NCBI GenBank assembly: GCA_945906105.1
Contig: CAMDQO010000008.1
Coordinates: 1 to 64,000, forward strand
DNA: 64,000 nt
Reading direction: 5' to 3'
Origin: Novosphingobium sp. Chol11
GTDB lineage: Bacteria > Pseudomonadota > Alphaproteobacteria > Sphingomonadales > Sphingomonadaceae
Shown: positions 1-7,109 of the stretch, in pieces
Position numbering within the stretch: the stretch's first letter is position 1
How the letters are laid out: every line of letters starts with the position of its first letter
Position numbers and translations under genes: made by a program
Notes under the pieces: generated by a model
Database searches by the model: none
What the model was told of the DNA's origin: nothing
The model's input: the letters and a program-made list of their open reading frames with translations, nothing else

Positions 1-226
1 ACATCGGACGCGAAGGTTTCACTGGCTCATCAAAATCATCATCGGGGTCGAAACGATTCACAGCACTGAGACGGATGATGTCGCCAGTCTCTGGTGTCAG
101 ACCGCTTGTTTCAATGTTGATGATCACCTGCCGCTTCATGCCGCGATAATCATCGAGCACCTCCTGCATGTCTGCCTCGATCATCATATTTGCCCGCAAT
201 GCGAACATAGCGTTTGCGCCCATCAT
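1..226 (-). CDS. DEDDh 3'-5' exonuclease (DnaQ-like), N-terminal part, cut by window edge
   Basis: Reading the minus strand from an ATG at 226 gives 75 open codons that run off the left edge. After a Met-rich 31-residue leader, residues 34-57 carry the pattern VIINIETSGLTPETG followed by DIIRLSAV. This resembles the ExoI motif of DnaQ-type exonucleases, normally D-x-E-T-T-G-L, where the Asp and Glu bind catalytic metal. Here the Asp position is Asn (N37) while E39 is kept, so the exonuclease may be altered or inactive. A GGAG Shine-Dalgarno lies 4-7 nt before the ATG. It sits at the end of an integrated element, so it may be a phage or plasmid proofreading-type nuclease. Family call is inference from one motif. 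Confidence 0.5.
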   Translation of the reverse strand, partial: MMGANAMFALRANMMIEADMQEVLDDYRGMKRQVIINIETSGLTPETGDIIRLSAVNRFDPDDDFDEPVKPSRPM

Positions 227-244
227 ACTCTCCGTTCTGAGAGT
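227..244. repeat. 6-bp inverted repeat over the exonuclease ribosome binding site
   Basis: ACTCTC at 227-232 is the exact reverse complement of GAGAGT at 239-244, with a 6-nt loop. In the minus-strand transcript this hairpin includes the GGAG Shine-Dalgarno just before the start at 226. It could damp translation or bind a protein. It may also be chance. Confidence 0.3.
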
Positions 245-411
245 ATTTATGCCAGCCCCGATTGCCGTCAGAACCGTGACCGCCCCTGTGAAAGTCCCTC
301 AGCGCCAGTCTGGTATCTGTGACACATAGTAGCTCTGGTCGCTGTCTGGCTGCTGAGGCAGCTCGGCAGGTGAAGGAAGCGACGGTTTCAAGCGCTCACG
401 ATAAATACGAG

Positions 412-663
412 ATGCGCTTCTATGAATTCTCAGCCCCCAAAGCCCCCAAAAAGCCGCAGCGCATCAAGCCGCGCAAAACGATCAAGCCATCAAAGAAAAC
501 ACTCCCGACTATCAAGCCAGAGACGCCAGCCCAAGCCATGATCACCGCACGCAAGCGGGATGTGGACTCGGCAAAGCAGAGACTGAAAGGCCAGCAGGAG
601 TTTCAGCGCAGGCATCGGGAGTTGGAGAAACAGCGCACAGCACGAAATCCATCATCACGCTGA
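412..663 (+). CDS. Small basic hypothetical protein of the integrated element
   Basis: An 83-residue open frame with many Lys, Arg, Pro and Gln. The N-terminal part is a Lys/Pro-rich low-complexity segment (PKAPKKPQRIKPRK), and the C-terminal half is predicted helical (DSAKQRLKGQQEFQRRHREL). The same frame stays open back to a GTG at 319, giving 114 residues. I prefer the ATG at 412 because the N terminus MRFYEFSAPK resembles small phage-encoded basic proteins. The Shine-Dalgarno is weak. It lies between the exonuclease fragment and the integrase, consistent with cargo of the same element. Function unknown. Confidence 0.4.
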   Translation: MRFYEFSAPKAPKKPQRIKPRKTIKPSKKTLPTIKPETPAQAMITARKRDVDSAKQRLKGQQEFQRRHRELEKQRTARNPSSR

Positions 664-707
664 TAAGCCCTGTTCGATAAAGTGTCTGTTACAAGACACT
701 TTCCAGA

Positions 708-1694
708 TCACATCGAAGCCAGCTTTTTCGCCAACTGATATGGCACGAGATGGGTGTATCGCATGAGCATTCTGGGATCACGATGACCGGAAATCAAAGC
801 CACTTCCGGCATCGACAAACCCATCTCAAAGAAGCGTGAAATTGCTTCATGCCGGAGATCGTGGAAGTGCAGGTCTTCGATCCGCGTTTTCGCCATGATC
901 CTGCGCCAACACATTTTCAGTGCATCGCTGGACACTGGAAACACCAGTGCTTTCTGTCGTGGCTGATTTTCGAGAATAGCTATCGCACCATTGGTCAACG
1001 GAACCGTGCGAGCATGACCGTTCTTGGTTCGGGGCAAGTGGGCAGTGCGACGATTCAGGTCCACATAGCGCCATTCCAAAGTCAGGATTTCGCCACGACG
1101 CATTCCTGTTTCCACCGCAAACTGGATCACGGCAATCATATCGTGCCGATCGATCTCCTGTAGCTCAGTCAAGATCCGATCAATCTCGCTCTGCCTGACA
1201 CGGCGATTGCGGGCATTATTCAACTTGGGCTTTGTGACTCGCTCGGCTGGATTTTCATCCAGATGAAATCCCCATTCCCGCGATGCGATGGACAGGGCAT
1301 GTTGGATATGATGCAGTTCACGGCAGACTGTGCCTGCTGTCACCTCCTTCAGCCGTTCATCACGGTACATGGCGATGGCACTGGTTGAGAGTTTGTGCAG
1401 GGTCATGTCCGCCAATGGTGAGCGCATCACCTTTGCGAGCTGATAGCATTCAATCTTGTGTCCACGATTTCTCGGACTGACTTCGCTCAGGTAGCGTTTC
1501 AGGATGTCGCGCAATGTGGTCCGCTTCAGATCGCCCACAATACCAACGGGACGCGACGAAGTGCGTCTCGCGTCTTCCTGACTTGCCCACGCTATCGCTT
1601 GAGCATGGGACGGAAATGTTCGGCTGACAGGCGAGAAGCCTTTGCGGCGAATCTGAACGCAGTAGCCGTGCTTTCTCTTGGTGATGGTTGCCAA
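708..1694 (-). CDS. int: Tyrosine recombinase / phage-type integrase
   Basis: Full-length 328-residue site-specific recombinase. Residues 1-50 look like an arm-type DNA-binding region, about 55-150 a core-binding SAM-like domain, and about 165-320 the catalytic domain. The conserved residues are visible: R199 in TGMRRGE, K224, H278 and R281 in HDLRH, H304 in GHRD, and nucleophile Y313 in MRYTHL. The start is a TTG at 1694, because an in-frame stop lies four codons upstream and no ATG is nearby. The ribosome site is weak. The gene reads away from tRNA-Val, whose 3' end lies 180 bp away, the usual layout for an integrase that uses a tRNA gene as its attachment site. The second attachment site must lie left of this window. 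Confidence 0.92.
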   Translation of the reverse strand: MATITKRKHGYCVQIRRKGFSPVSRTFPSHAQAIAWASQEDARRTSSRPVGIVGDLKRTTLRDILKRYLSEVSPRNRGHKIECYQLAKVMRSPLADMTLHKLSTSAIAMYRDERLKEVTAGTVCRELHHIQHALSIASREWGFHLDENPAERVTKPKLNNARNRRVRQSEIDRILTELQEIDRHDMIAVIQFAVETGMRRGEILTLEWRYVDLNRRTAHLPRTKNGHARTVPLTNGAIAILENQPRQKALVFPVSSDALKMCWRRIMAKTRIEDLHFHDLRHEAISRFFEMGLSMPEVALISGHRDPRMLMRYTHLVPYQLAKKLASM

Positions 1695-1833
1695 TTGTGA
1701 TGCTCATTGTGACTGCGTTGTGATTTTGAGCATCTGTCACGCTGCAAAAGCGCTGAAATAGACAGCGTTCTGAAGCGTCTTGCCTGCTGCCATGACGGGC
1801 AGAAGGTCCGCAACAATTTCAATGTGATATTAC

Positions 1834-1863
1834 GAAAAAACCCCGCATCTCTGCGGGGTTTTT
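1834..1863 (-). terminator. Intrinsic terminator after tRNA-Val
   Basis: CCCCGCA and TGCGGGG form a perfect 7-bp stem around a 4-nt loop at 1841-1858, flanked by an A run and a T run. It can work on both strands. On the minus strand it lies just downstream of the tRNA 3' end and ends in six U residues, so it most likely terminates the tRNA transcript and insulates it from the integrase. Confidence 0.85.
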
Positions 1864-1870
1864 GCGGGAA

Positions 1871-1945
1871 TGGTGGGCGTAGCAAGGATTGAACTTGCGA
1901 CCCCTACGATGTCAACATAGTGCTCTACCACTGAGCTATACGCCC
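1871..1945 (-). tRNA. tRNA-Val(GAC)
   Basis: The minus strand folds as a complete 75-nt tRNA with an encoded CCA end. The acceptor stem is GGGCGTA/TACGCCC, the D arm GCTC/GAGC, the anticodon stem CTATG/CGTAG and the T arm GCAAG/CTTGC with TTCAATC in the loop. The anticodon loop TTGACAT gives anticodon GAC, reading Val codons GUC and GUU. The 3' part is the probable integration target of the neighbouring integrase. Confidence 0.95.
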
Positions 1946-2033
1946 GCACCATTTCGTGCCTGCCGTTCGCGGCGAACCGCTTTGGCAGGGGGCGCCAATA
2001 GCTGCGGCACCCGGTCAAATCAAGAAGTGATTG

Positions 2034-2408
2034 TCAGATCCTTGCGCTGCTCGGCAAACCGAACACGCGCTCCACTTCCAGCACGAGATCTTTGAGGTGG
2101 AATGGCTTTGACAGGATCTTGGCCTGCGGGGCTTCGCGGCTGGCTTTGAGCGTGACGGCGGCGAAGCCGGTGATGAACATCACCTTGGTTTCCGGGCTGA
2201 CTTCGGCGCAGCGCTGGGCCAGCTCGATACCATCCATTTCGGGCATGACGATATCCGAGAGCAGCAGATCAAAATGCTCGTTCTCAAGATAGGGCAACGC
2301 CTCCGTGCCGCGATCAACCGCGACCACTTGATAGCCGGCATTTTCCAGTGCGCGGGCCAGATAGCTGCGCATGGCTTCTTCGTCTTCGGCCAGAAGGATG
2401 CGAATCAT
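2034..2408 (-). CDS. cpdR: CpdR-type single-domain response regulator
   Basis: A 124-residue receiver domain with no output domain. The acidic pair is in LLAEDE (residues 8-10), the phosphoacceptor is D52 in SDIVMP, with T80 and K101 in the conserved switch positions. Length and sequence, especially the GFAAVTLKA stretch after the T80 region and the KPFHLKDLV end, match alphaproteobacterial CpdR. CpdR acts downstream of the CckA-ChpT phosphorelay and, when unphosphorylated, primes the ClpXP protease for cell-cycle substrates such as CtrA. It is a single gene, divergent from the amidohydrolase gene at 2566. Confidence 0.85.
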   Translation of the reverse strand: MIRILLAEDEEAMRSYLARALENAGYQVVAVDRGTEALPYLENEHFDLLLSDIVMPEMDGIELAQRCAEVSPETKVMFITGFAAVTLKASREAPQAKILSKPFHLKDLVLEVERVFGLPSSARI

Positions 2409-2480
2409 GCTACCTCATTATCGTTCGCCGGAATGATCGGCTGATTGCTGCTTCGCTGATTCTGATACACCCGATTGGTT

Positions 2481-2486
2481 TATAAT
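2481..2486 (+). promoter_or_regulatory. Possible sigma70 -10 element before the amidohydrolase gene
   Basis: A consensus TATAAT lies about 80 bp before the 2566 start. The -35 region at 17-18 bp distance (GATTCT) is poor, so only the -10 is convincing. A short reading frame of 18 codons starts at the ATG at 2520 and ends at a stop overlapping the amidohydrolase start region. I do not call it a gene. Confidence 0.35.
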
Positions 2487-2565
2487 TCTTGTCACAGTTT
2501 AGCCAAATGAGACTGATTCATGACCAACTTTGACACAGACACCGTTCCGGGCCAGCTTTGCCCCT

Positions 2566-3534
2566 ATGGCGAATAGCGGGGAAATGGCTGGCGATTCGGT
2601 TGTGATCGAAGGCGGAGCCATCCCCGGATCGCATGGCACCCCTGCTTTTTGCTTAGCCGAAGCGAGGCCATCGGCAATTCCCGTGCTGATCGCCGTCCCC
2701 CATGCCGGGAGAGCTTATCCCGGATCGGTTATTGAACGGATGCGCAATCCCGGCACTGCCTCTATTCGCCTTGAAGACCGCTATGTCGATATTCTTGCCC
2801 AGCGCGTCGCTGCGGCAACGGGAGCAACCCTGCTGGTGGCGCAGGCACCGCGCGCGATGATCGATCTCAACCGCGCTGTGGATGACGTCGATTGGGATAT
2901 GTTTTCCTGCGGTGTCCCCGATGGATTGGGCAGTTATGTTCCCGGTAAGAGAGCGCGCAGCGGTCTGGGGTTGATCCCGCGCCGTCTGCCTGGGATTGGC
3001 GAATTGTGGAAGCGCCGCCACGATCAAGTCGATTTGTCTGACCGCATTACCCAGATCCATCAGCCCTATCACGCCTGTCTGGGTGCGGCGCTTGCTTTGA
3101 TGCGTGAGCGCTGGGGCGCTGCCTTGCTGCTTGATCTGCATTCGATGCCGCCCTTGCCGCGCCAGAGCGGGCAATTGCCGCCCGAATTTGTGCTGGGAGA
3201 TCGCTTTGGTGCGGCCTGCTGCGGCTCGCTCGTCGCCTCGTCCTTCACCTATTTTTCTGAAATGCGCCGAGCCATTGCGCATAACCGGCCCTATGCCGGG
3301 GGCTATGTGCTGGAACGCCATGCCAGCCCGGATGCAGGCTTGCATGCGCTGCAGCTGGAAATTGATCGTTCAAGCTATCTTGATGATCGGCTGGCTGAAC
3401 CGGGCAAGGGATTTGCCGCGATGGTCCATCTGCTCACAGGGCTGGTGCGGCTGCTGGCGGGCAATGTCGCTGAATTAGGGCAGATGGCCAGGCAGGGCGC
3501 GGGCAGCGAAGGCTGGGCAGAAGCTGCGGAATAG
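2566..3534 (+). CDS. N-formylglutamate amidohydrolase family protein
   Basis: About 320 residues of the FGase/HutG family, which hydrolyses N-formylglutamate to formate and glutamate in histidine degradation, though many members have unknown substrates. Visible conserved parts are the N-terminal IAVPHAGRAYP, the DRYVD stretch with the following ARAMIDLNR-like segment (APRAMIDLNRAVDDVDW), LLDLHSMPP near the middle, and HNRPYAGGYV then LQLEIDR near the end. The His, Asp and Glu residues in these match the family's metal-binding and catalytic positions. The start is uncertain: ATG 2566, ATG 2584 and TTG 2530 are all in frame, and none has a good Shine-Dalgarno. No other hut genes are nearby, so the physiological substrate is open. 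Confidence 0.8.
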   Translation: MANSGEMAGDSVVIEGGAIPGSHGTPAFCLAEARPSAIPVLIAVPHAGRAYPGSVIERMRNPGTASIRLEDRYVDILAQRVAAATGATLLVAQAPRAMIDLNRAVDDVDWDMFSCGVPDGLGSYVPGKRARSGLGLIPRRLPGIGELWKRRHDQVDLSDRITQIHQPYHACLGAALALMRERWGAALLLDLHSMPPLPRQSGQLPPEFVLGDRFGAACCGSLVASSFTYFSEMRRAIAHNRPYAGGYVLERHASPDAGLHALQLEIDRSSYLDDRLAEPGKGFAAMVHLLTGLVRLLAGNVAELGQMARQGAGSEGWAEAAE

Positions 3535-3554
3535 GGGAGTTCTCTACCCCCCAT

Positions 3555-3586
3555 AAAAAACCACCCCGTGCAAATGCACGAGGTGG
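3555..3586 (-). terminator. Rho-independent terminator of the sRNA
   Basis: CCACCTCGTGC and GCACGGGGTGG pair over 11 positions with one mismatch around an ATTT loop. The stem is followed on the minus strand by six T residues. On the plus strand it lies 26 nt after the amidohydrolase stop and could also help terminate that gene, though no T run follows there. Confidence 0.8.
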
Positions 3587-3656
3587 CCAAGGTTCAGGGA
3601 GGAGGTACACAAAAGTGCACCAATCTGACCGGGCCATGAGGGTAGCCGCGATCAGA
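3555..3656 (-). ncRNA. Probable trans-acting sRNA with CCUCCUCCC anti-Shine-Dalgarno motif
   Basis: On the minus strand a good sigma70 promoter is followed by about 100 nt with strong structure and no convincing reading frame. From the expected start at 3656 the RNA can form a first hairpin (TCTGATC 3656-3650 with GGTCAGA 3630-3624), and a second (GGTGCAC 3621-3615 with GTGTACC 3610-3604). A mostly single-stranded CCTCCTCCC at 3605-3597 follows, then a rho-independent terminator at 3586-3555. A free CCUCCUCCC is the hallmark of the CcsR-type anti-Shine-Dalgarno sRNAs of Rhodobacter. Homology to that family is not claimed, only motif similarity. It lies between the convergent amidohydrolase and sapC genes. 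Confidence 0.6.
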
Positions 3657-3662
3657 GAACCT

Positions 3663-3691
3663 AGTGTAAGACGTAACCAGTTTGATTTCAA
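3663..3691 (-). promoter_or_regulatory. Sigma70 promoter of the sRNA
   Basis: On the minus strand TTGAAA (3691-3686) and TACACT (3668-3663) are separated by exactly 17 bp. This is the best-matching promoter I found in the window. It points into the structured region that ends at the terminator at 3555. Confidence 0.65.
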
Positions 3692-3697
3692 CCCTTT

Positions 3698-3719
3698 CGC
3701 TGCGCAATCATGCGCAGCG
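3698..3719. terminator. 9-bp perfect hairpin upstream of the sRNA promoter
   Basis: CGCTGCGCA at 3698-3706 is the exact reverse complement of TGCGCAGCG at 3711-3719, with a 4-nt loop. No T run follows on either strand. It may stop or process the sapC transcript before the sRNA promoter. Confidence 0.4.
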
Positions 3720-3753
3720 AGTGAGGGTGGTTAGTGCAACGTACCAAGCTTGC

Positions 3754-3776
3754 TTCCGTAACCAAGAATTACGGAA
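3754..3776. terminator. 8-bp hairpin just after the sapC stop
   Basis: TTCCGTAA at 3754-3761 pairs with TTACGGAA at 3769-3776. On the minus strand it lies 10 nt after the sapC stop. It lacks a T tract, so it is more likely an mRNA-stabilising or processing hairpin than a classic terminator. Confidence 0.35.
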
Positions 3777-3785
3777 TCCCTAGCC

Positions 3786-4601
3786 TTAGGCCTTGGCTTT
3801 TGCCTTGGCCTTGGGCTCAGGAGCCTTTGGTGCTGGGGCATCAGGTGCTGATGGCCCCTTGCCCTGATTGACCTGGCGGCCAAAAATCTCGCGAATCAGT
3901 TGCAGTGAGAACAAGTGCGCATAGACCAGCGCCAGAATGCCGTTCTGGTTCCAGGTCCGCAGCACATCGCCGCGCAGTTCGCGCAGCTTGGCCTCGTCCA
4001 CCATGCGGAAGCCGCGGTAGATGAAGGGCTGGTCATTGCCTTCCTGCTGGATGGCAACTTCGCCGTCCATCAGCAGCTTGTGCTTTTCCAGTTCCTCGAC
4101 GAAGTTCTGGGTGCGATGCCCGGCTTCCTCGAACTGCTTGCAGAATTCGAGCAGGCCCTTGGTTGCGTCGCTGGCGCTTTCGCCTTCGAACAGCGCACTG
4201 CCTTCATCGCCTTCACCAACCAGATTGCTGGAAGGATCGAAGCACAGCGAAAGTTCTTCGCTGTCGGGCTGCAGCTTGGCGAGCAGGAACGGATAGCGAC
4301 GAACATAGGCCGGAACATAGACGTTTTCGATGAGCTTGCTCTCATCGTCGAGGAAAACGTTGATACCTTCGTTGAGGCCCATCAGCGCAAGCGGCACCGA
4401 GTTTTCGCCTGCCGAAAAGATGATCGGATAATTGCGCGAGGCGTCTGGAAATTCCTCTGCCGTCAGCGGCACGGCGTGCTGCCCGGCGAGCCATGTGGCC
4501 TTGTCGGTCTGACGGCTCTTGTAACCGCTATGGTCACGGCTGTTAAGCGGCATCAGATCCTGATAAAACAGGGGAAGGTTAGCTTGAGGCGCACTGGCCA
4601 T
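3786..4601 (-). CDS. SapC family protein
   Basis: A 271-residue protein matching the SapC family (PF07277 type), named after an S-layer-associated Campylobacter protein. Typical features are the N-terminal FYQDLMPLNS, the central NYPIIFSAGENSVPLALMGL block, and the YVRRYPF block. No signal peptide or membrane segment is visible, so it is probably cytoplasmic. Residues 249-271 form an Ala/Pro/Lys low-complexity tail. The start ATG at 4601 begins directly at the conserved part. The molecular role of SapC proteins in sphingomonads is not established. Monocistronic, followed by two hairpins. Confidence 0.85.
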   Translation of the reverse strand: MASAPQANLPLFYQDLMPLNSRDHSGYKSRQTDKATWLAGQHAVPLTAEEFPDASRNYPIIFSAGENSVPLALMGLNEGINVFLDDESKLIENVYVPAYVRRYPFLLAKLQPDSEELSLCFDPSSNLVGEGDEGSALFEGESASDATKGLLEFCKQFEEAGHRTQNFVEELEKHKLLMDGEVAIQQEGNDQPFIYRGFRMVDEAKLRELRGDVLRTWNQNGILALVYAHLFSLQLIREIFGRQVNQGKGPSAPDAPAPKAPEPKAKAKAKA

Positions 4602-4645
4602 GATTCGGACTCTCCACTAAAGCAATTCGCACGAAGGGCGCGGCT

Positions 4646-6094
4646 TTAGGCGGTGGCGCTATCCGGCGCAAGAGTGACAAGCTTTCCCGGATTAAGGATT
4701 CCATCCGGATCGAGCGCTTTTTTGACACTCCGCATCAGCATAAGTGCCACCGGATCGCTCAATCGTTCCAGTTCGGCACGTTTTGACTGGCCGATGCCAT
4801 GTTCGGCAGAGATCGAGCCACCCCAAGCGGTGACCATATCATGGACTGCACGGCTGATCGCCTTGCCGTCGCCAGCCTCCCATGCGTCGCGCTCTGTGCC
4901 TGAAGGGGCAATGACGTGGAAATGGACATTGCCGTCTCCCAGATGGCCAAAAGCGATGGCTTGGTGATCGGGGAATGCTCTCTCAATCGCGGCAATGGCG
5001 TGATCGACAAAATCAGGCATCTTCTCGACTGGGACAGAGATATCGTGCTGCAACGCCGGGCCTTTGGCGCGTTCTGCAGGGGCAATCGAATCGCGCAGGA
5101 TCCAGAAGGCCTCGGCTTGCGCCTCATTGGCAGATAGCACCGCATCCGCGATCAGCTCGGCCTCGAAGGCGGCGGAGATTGCCGCTTCCACCCGGTCGCG
5201 TAAGCTATCGGCGCTGGCCTGATCAGCCGCCACTTCGATCAGGATGTGCCAGTTGTGCCGTTCGCCAAGCGGAGCGCGGGCATCGGGTAGATAGTTCAGC
5301 ACGGCGTCCAGGCTCGACTGCGGCAAGACTTCAAAGCCTTCCAGCGCATCGCCGAGCGCTGCCTCGCAATCGAGCAGCAGCGCGCGGGCGATTTGCAGGC
5401 TGGGCGCTCCGGCCCAGACGACCACACGATCAGCCAGCGCCGGAACCAGTTTCAGCGTGGCACCGGTAATAATTCCCAGCGTGCCCTCCGAACCGATCAG
5501 CAATTGCTTGAGGTCAAAGCCGCGATTGTCTTTCTTGAGCGGAGTGAGCGCGTTGAAAATGGAGCCATCGGCGAGCACCGCCTCAATTCCCAGCACCAGC
5601 GCGCGCATCGAGCCATGGCGCAGCACCTGGGTGCCGCCGGCATTGGTCGAGATCAGACCGCCGATGGTCGCCGAGCCCTTGCCGCCCAGAGTCAGCGGAA
5701 ACCGCAAGCCTTCTGCGGCGGCGGCGTGGTGCAGGTTTTCAAGGATCACCCCGGCATCGCAGGTTATCTGGCGGCCTTGCACATCAAGGGCGCGGATGGT
5801 GTTCATCCGGCGCAGTGACAGCAGCAGTGATGTGCCACTGCCATCGGGGGTCGCCCCGCCGGACATGCCGCTGTTGCCGCCTTGCGGGACGATGGGAACG
5901 CCGTGATTGGCGCAGAGTTTGACCAGTGCCGCCAGTTCCTGCGTGTTGGCCGGCGATGCCATGGCCAGCGCCTTGCCGTGATAACGCTCACGCCAATCGG
6001 TCAGCCAGGGCTCGATCAGATCGGGGTCAAGGGTCAGCCCGCGCGGGCCGAGCAGGGCTGTCAGTTTGGCAAGAAAGGTGTCTTGGTGCTCCAT
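4646..6094 (-). CDS. FAD-linked oxidase, GlcD / D-2-hydroxyacid dehydrogenase type
   Basis: A 482-residue flavoprotein of the vanillyl-alcohol oxidase fold. The FAD-binding PCMH domain has the phosphate-binding loop GGNSGMSGG (72-80) and GSEGTLGIIT (201-210). The C-terminal cap has GHLGDGNVHFHV, AEHGIGQSKR and LDPDGILNPGK, typical of GlcD, D-lactate and D-2-hydroxyglutarate dehydrogenases. The substrate cannot be fixed from sequence. The frame extends upstream to a TTG at 6169, but the ATG at 6094 starts where family homology begins. Its GGAG lies right against the ATG, so the true start is not certain. The gene precedes sapC with a 44-nt gap and may be co-transcribed with it. Confidence 0.85.
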   Translation of the reverse strand: MEHQDTFLAKLTALLGPRGLTLDPDLIEPWLTDWRERYHGKALAMASPANTQELAALVKLCANHGVPIVPQGGNSGMSGGATPDGSGTSLLLSLRRMNTIRALDVQGRQITCDAGVILENLHHAAAAEGLRFPLTLGGKGSATIGGLISTNAGGTQVLRHGSMRALVLGIEAVLADGSIFNALTPLKKDNRGFDLKQLLIGSEGTLGIITGATLKLVPALADRVVVWAGAPSLQIARALLLDCEAALGDALEGFEVLPQSSLDAVLNYLPDARAPLGERHNWHILIEVAADQASADSLRDRVEAAISAAFEAELIADAVLSANEAQAEAFWILRDSIAPAERAKGPALQHDISVPVEKMPDFVDHAIAAIERAFPDHQAIAFGHLGDGNVHFHVIAPSGTERDAWEAGDGKAISRAVHDMVTAWGGSISAEHGIGQSKRAELERLSDPVALMLMRSVKKALDPDGILNPGKLVTLAPDSATA

Positions 6095-6241
6095 CTCCGC
6101 AGTTATGGCACAGGGTGGGGGCAGGTGAAAACTTGCTTTCGCGCTGATCCGGGTTAAGCGGCTGTTCAAGCGGGGGGCTTATGTCGGCAGGTCTTGAATG
6201 ACCTGAGGGTCTCTCCATTCGGAGTTGCCAGACAAAACGCG

Positions 6242-6829
6242 ATGAACCCGCTGTCCTATCTTTTTGCCCCGATGCTGTTGCTGCCCGTTGCGGCGCTGCC
6301 GACAGGCGTGCCAATCGAAAGCGCCGCAAATTCGGCCCAGCTCACCGCCGAATCGCAGCTTCCGGCAAGCACTTACCGCCCGGTGGACACTATCCCCTTC
6401 AGCTGGGTGGCTGAGGTATTCCGCTCCGAGAGCGCCGGGCAGGTCAGCATCGAACAGCGCATCATCATCCGTATCGCGCCGCGCGCCTCATCGCCGGTCG
6501 ATCCGCGCCGTAATCTGCTGGCCGAACTGCCAAATCGTTCCGTCGGCCCGCATTTCGAAGAGCGTAATATGGCCAAATGCGTGCCGGTGGGCGGCATTGC
6601 CGGCGTGCAGATCCTGCAAAGCAACAAGCTGACCCTGTTCATGCGGGATCGCACGATTGTCAGCGCCGGGCTTGATAAGGGCTGCAATGCTCAGGATTAC
6701 TACTCGGGCTTCTATGTCGAGCGCAGCAGCGATGGCATGATGTGTTCGGGCCGCGACACGCTGAAATCGCGCAGCGGCGCGAGTTGCAAGCTGGGTAAGC
6801 TGAAACAGCTTGTCGAGGTGGGTAATTAG
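6242..6829 (+). CDS. Secreted hypothetical protein
   Basis: A 195-residue protein starting MNPLSYLFAP, with a hydrophobic signal-peptide-like segment in the first 22 residues and no further membrane segments, so probably periplasmic. The rest has no motif I recognise. Four Cys residues lie in the C-terminal half (around NMAKCVP, DKGCNAQ, MMCSG, ASCKLG), which suggests disulfides. The frame extends to 6194, but that would bury the signal peptide, so the ATG at 6242 is preferred. Divergent from the FAD oxidase. Likely a lineage-specific conserved hypothetical. Confidence 0.6.
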   Translation: MNPLSYLFAPMLLLPVAALPTGVPIESAANSAQLTAESQLPASTYRPVDTIPFSWVAEVFRSESAGQVSIEQRIIIRIAPRASSPVDPRRNLLAELPNRSVGPHFEERNMAKCVPVGGIAGVQILQSNKLTLFMRDRTIVSAGLDKGCNAQDYYSGFYVERSSDGMMCSGRDTLKSRSGASCKLGKLKQLVEVGN

Positions 6830-6858
6830 AAGGTTTTTTGTTACTTTGTAACAGGTTC

Positions 6859-6936
6859 GGCACCGGCCCGCTCCCCCGCCCGGCCACCCATAGAATGACT
6901 ATGTCGGGTGGCCGGGCGGGGGAGCGGGCCGGTGCC
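6859..6936. repeat. 31-bp perfect inverted repeat with 16-nt loop
   Basis: The arm at 6859-6889 (starts GGCACCGGCCCGCTCC) is the exact reverse complement of 6906-6936. The loop itself contains a small ATAG/CTAT pair. Both arms are almost pure G and C, so the RNA or cruciform form would be exceptionally stable. It lies 30 bp after the secreted-protein gene and 50 bp before the probable helicase promoter. It has no T tract of its own. Confidence 0.9.
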
Positions 6937-6987
6937 GCTTCCACGTAAGTGGAACAAACTCCTGAAGGCTCCGTTCGTCGCATTTCC

Positions 6988-7016
6988 TTGACTTTGCGCG
7001 CCCTTTGCGCCTAGGG
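6988..7016 (+). promoter_or_regulatory. Candidate promoter of the DEAD-box helicase gene
   Basis: TTGACT at 6988-6993 is a good -35 element. 17 bp downstream lies CTAGGG (7011-7016), a GC-rich -10 of the kind seen in sphingomonads. The spacer and -10 overlap an 8-bp inverted repeat (GCGCGCCC/GGGCGCGC). The 5' untranslated leader would be about 90 nt. Confidence 0.4.
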
Positions 7017-7109
7017 GCGCGCGGTGCCGCCATGGGCGGGGCCACTATGGCGCGAGGTGCGCATCGTTACCGGTATTCACCTCCTTTATCCGGACATCCA
7101 GTCAAGCCT

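Noticed and set aside
3434..3691. Minus-strand frame starting at 3691 with a hydrophobic N terminus (GSLIAATLMA)
   Set aside because: It starts at the sRNA promoter -35 and reads through the terminator stem and the end of the amidohydrolase gene. No ribosome site was seen; the sRNA interpretation fits better.
3786..3820. Ala/Pro/Lys repeat at the SapC C terminus as a tandem repeat
   Set aside because: Short and simple; no periodic DNA repeat.
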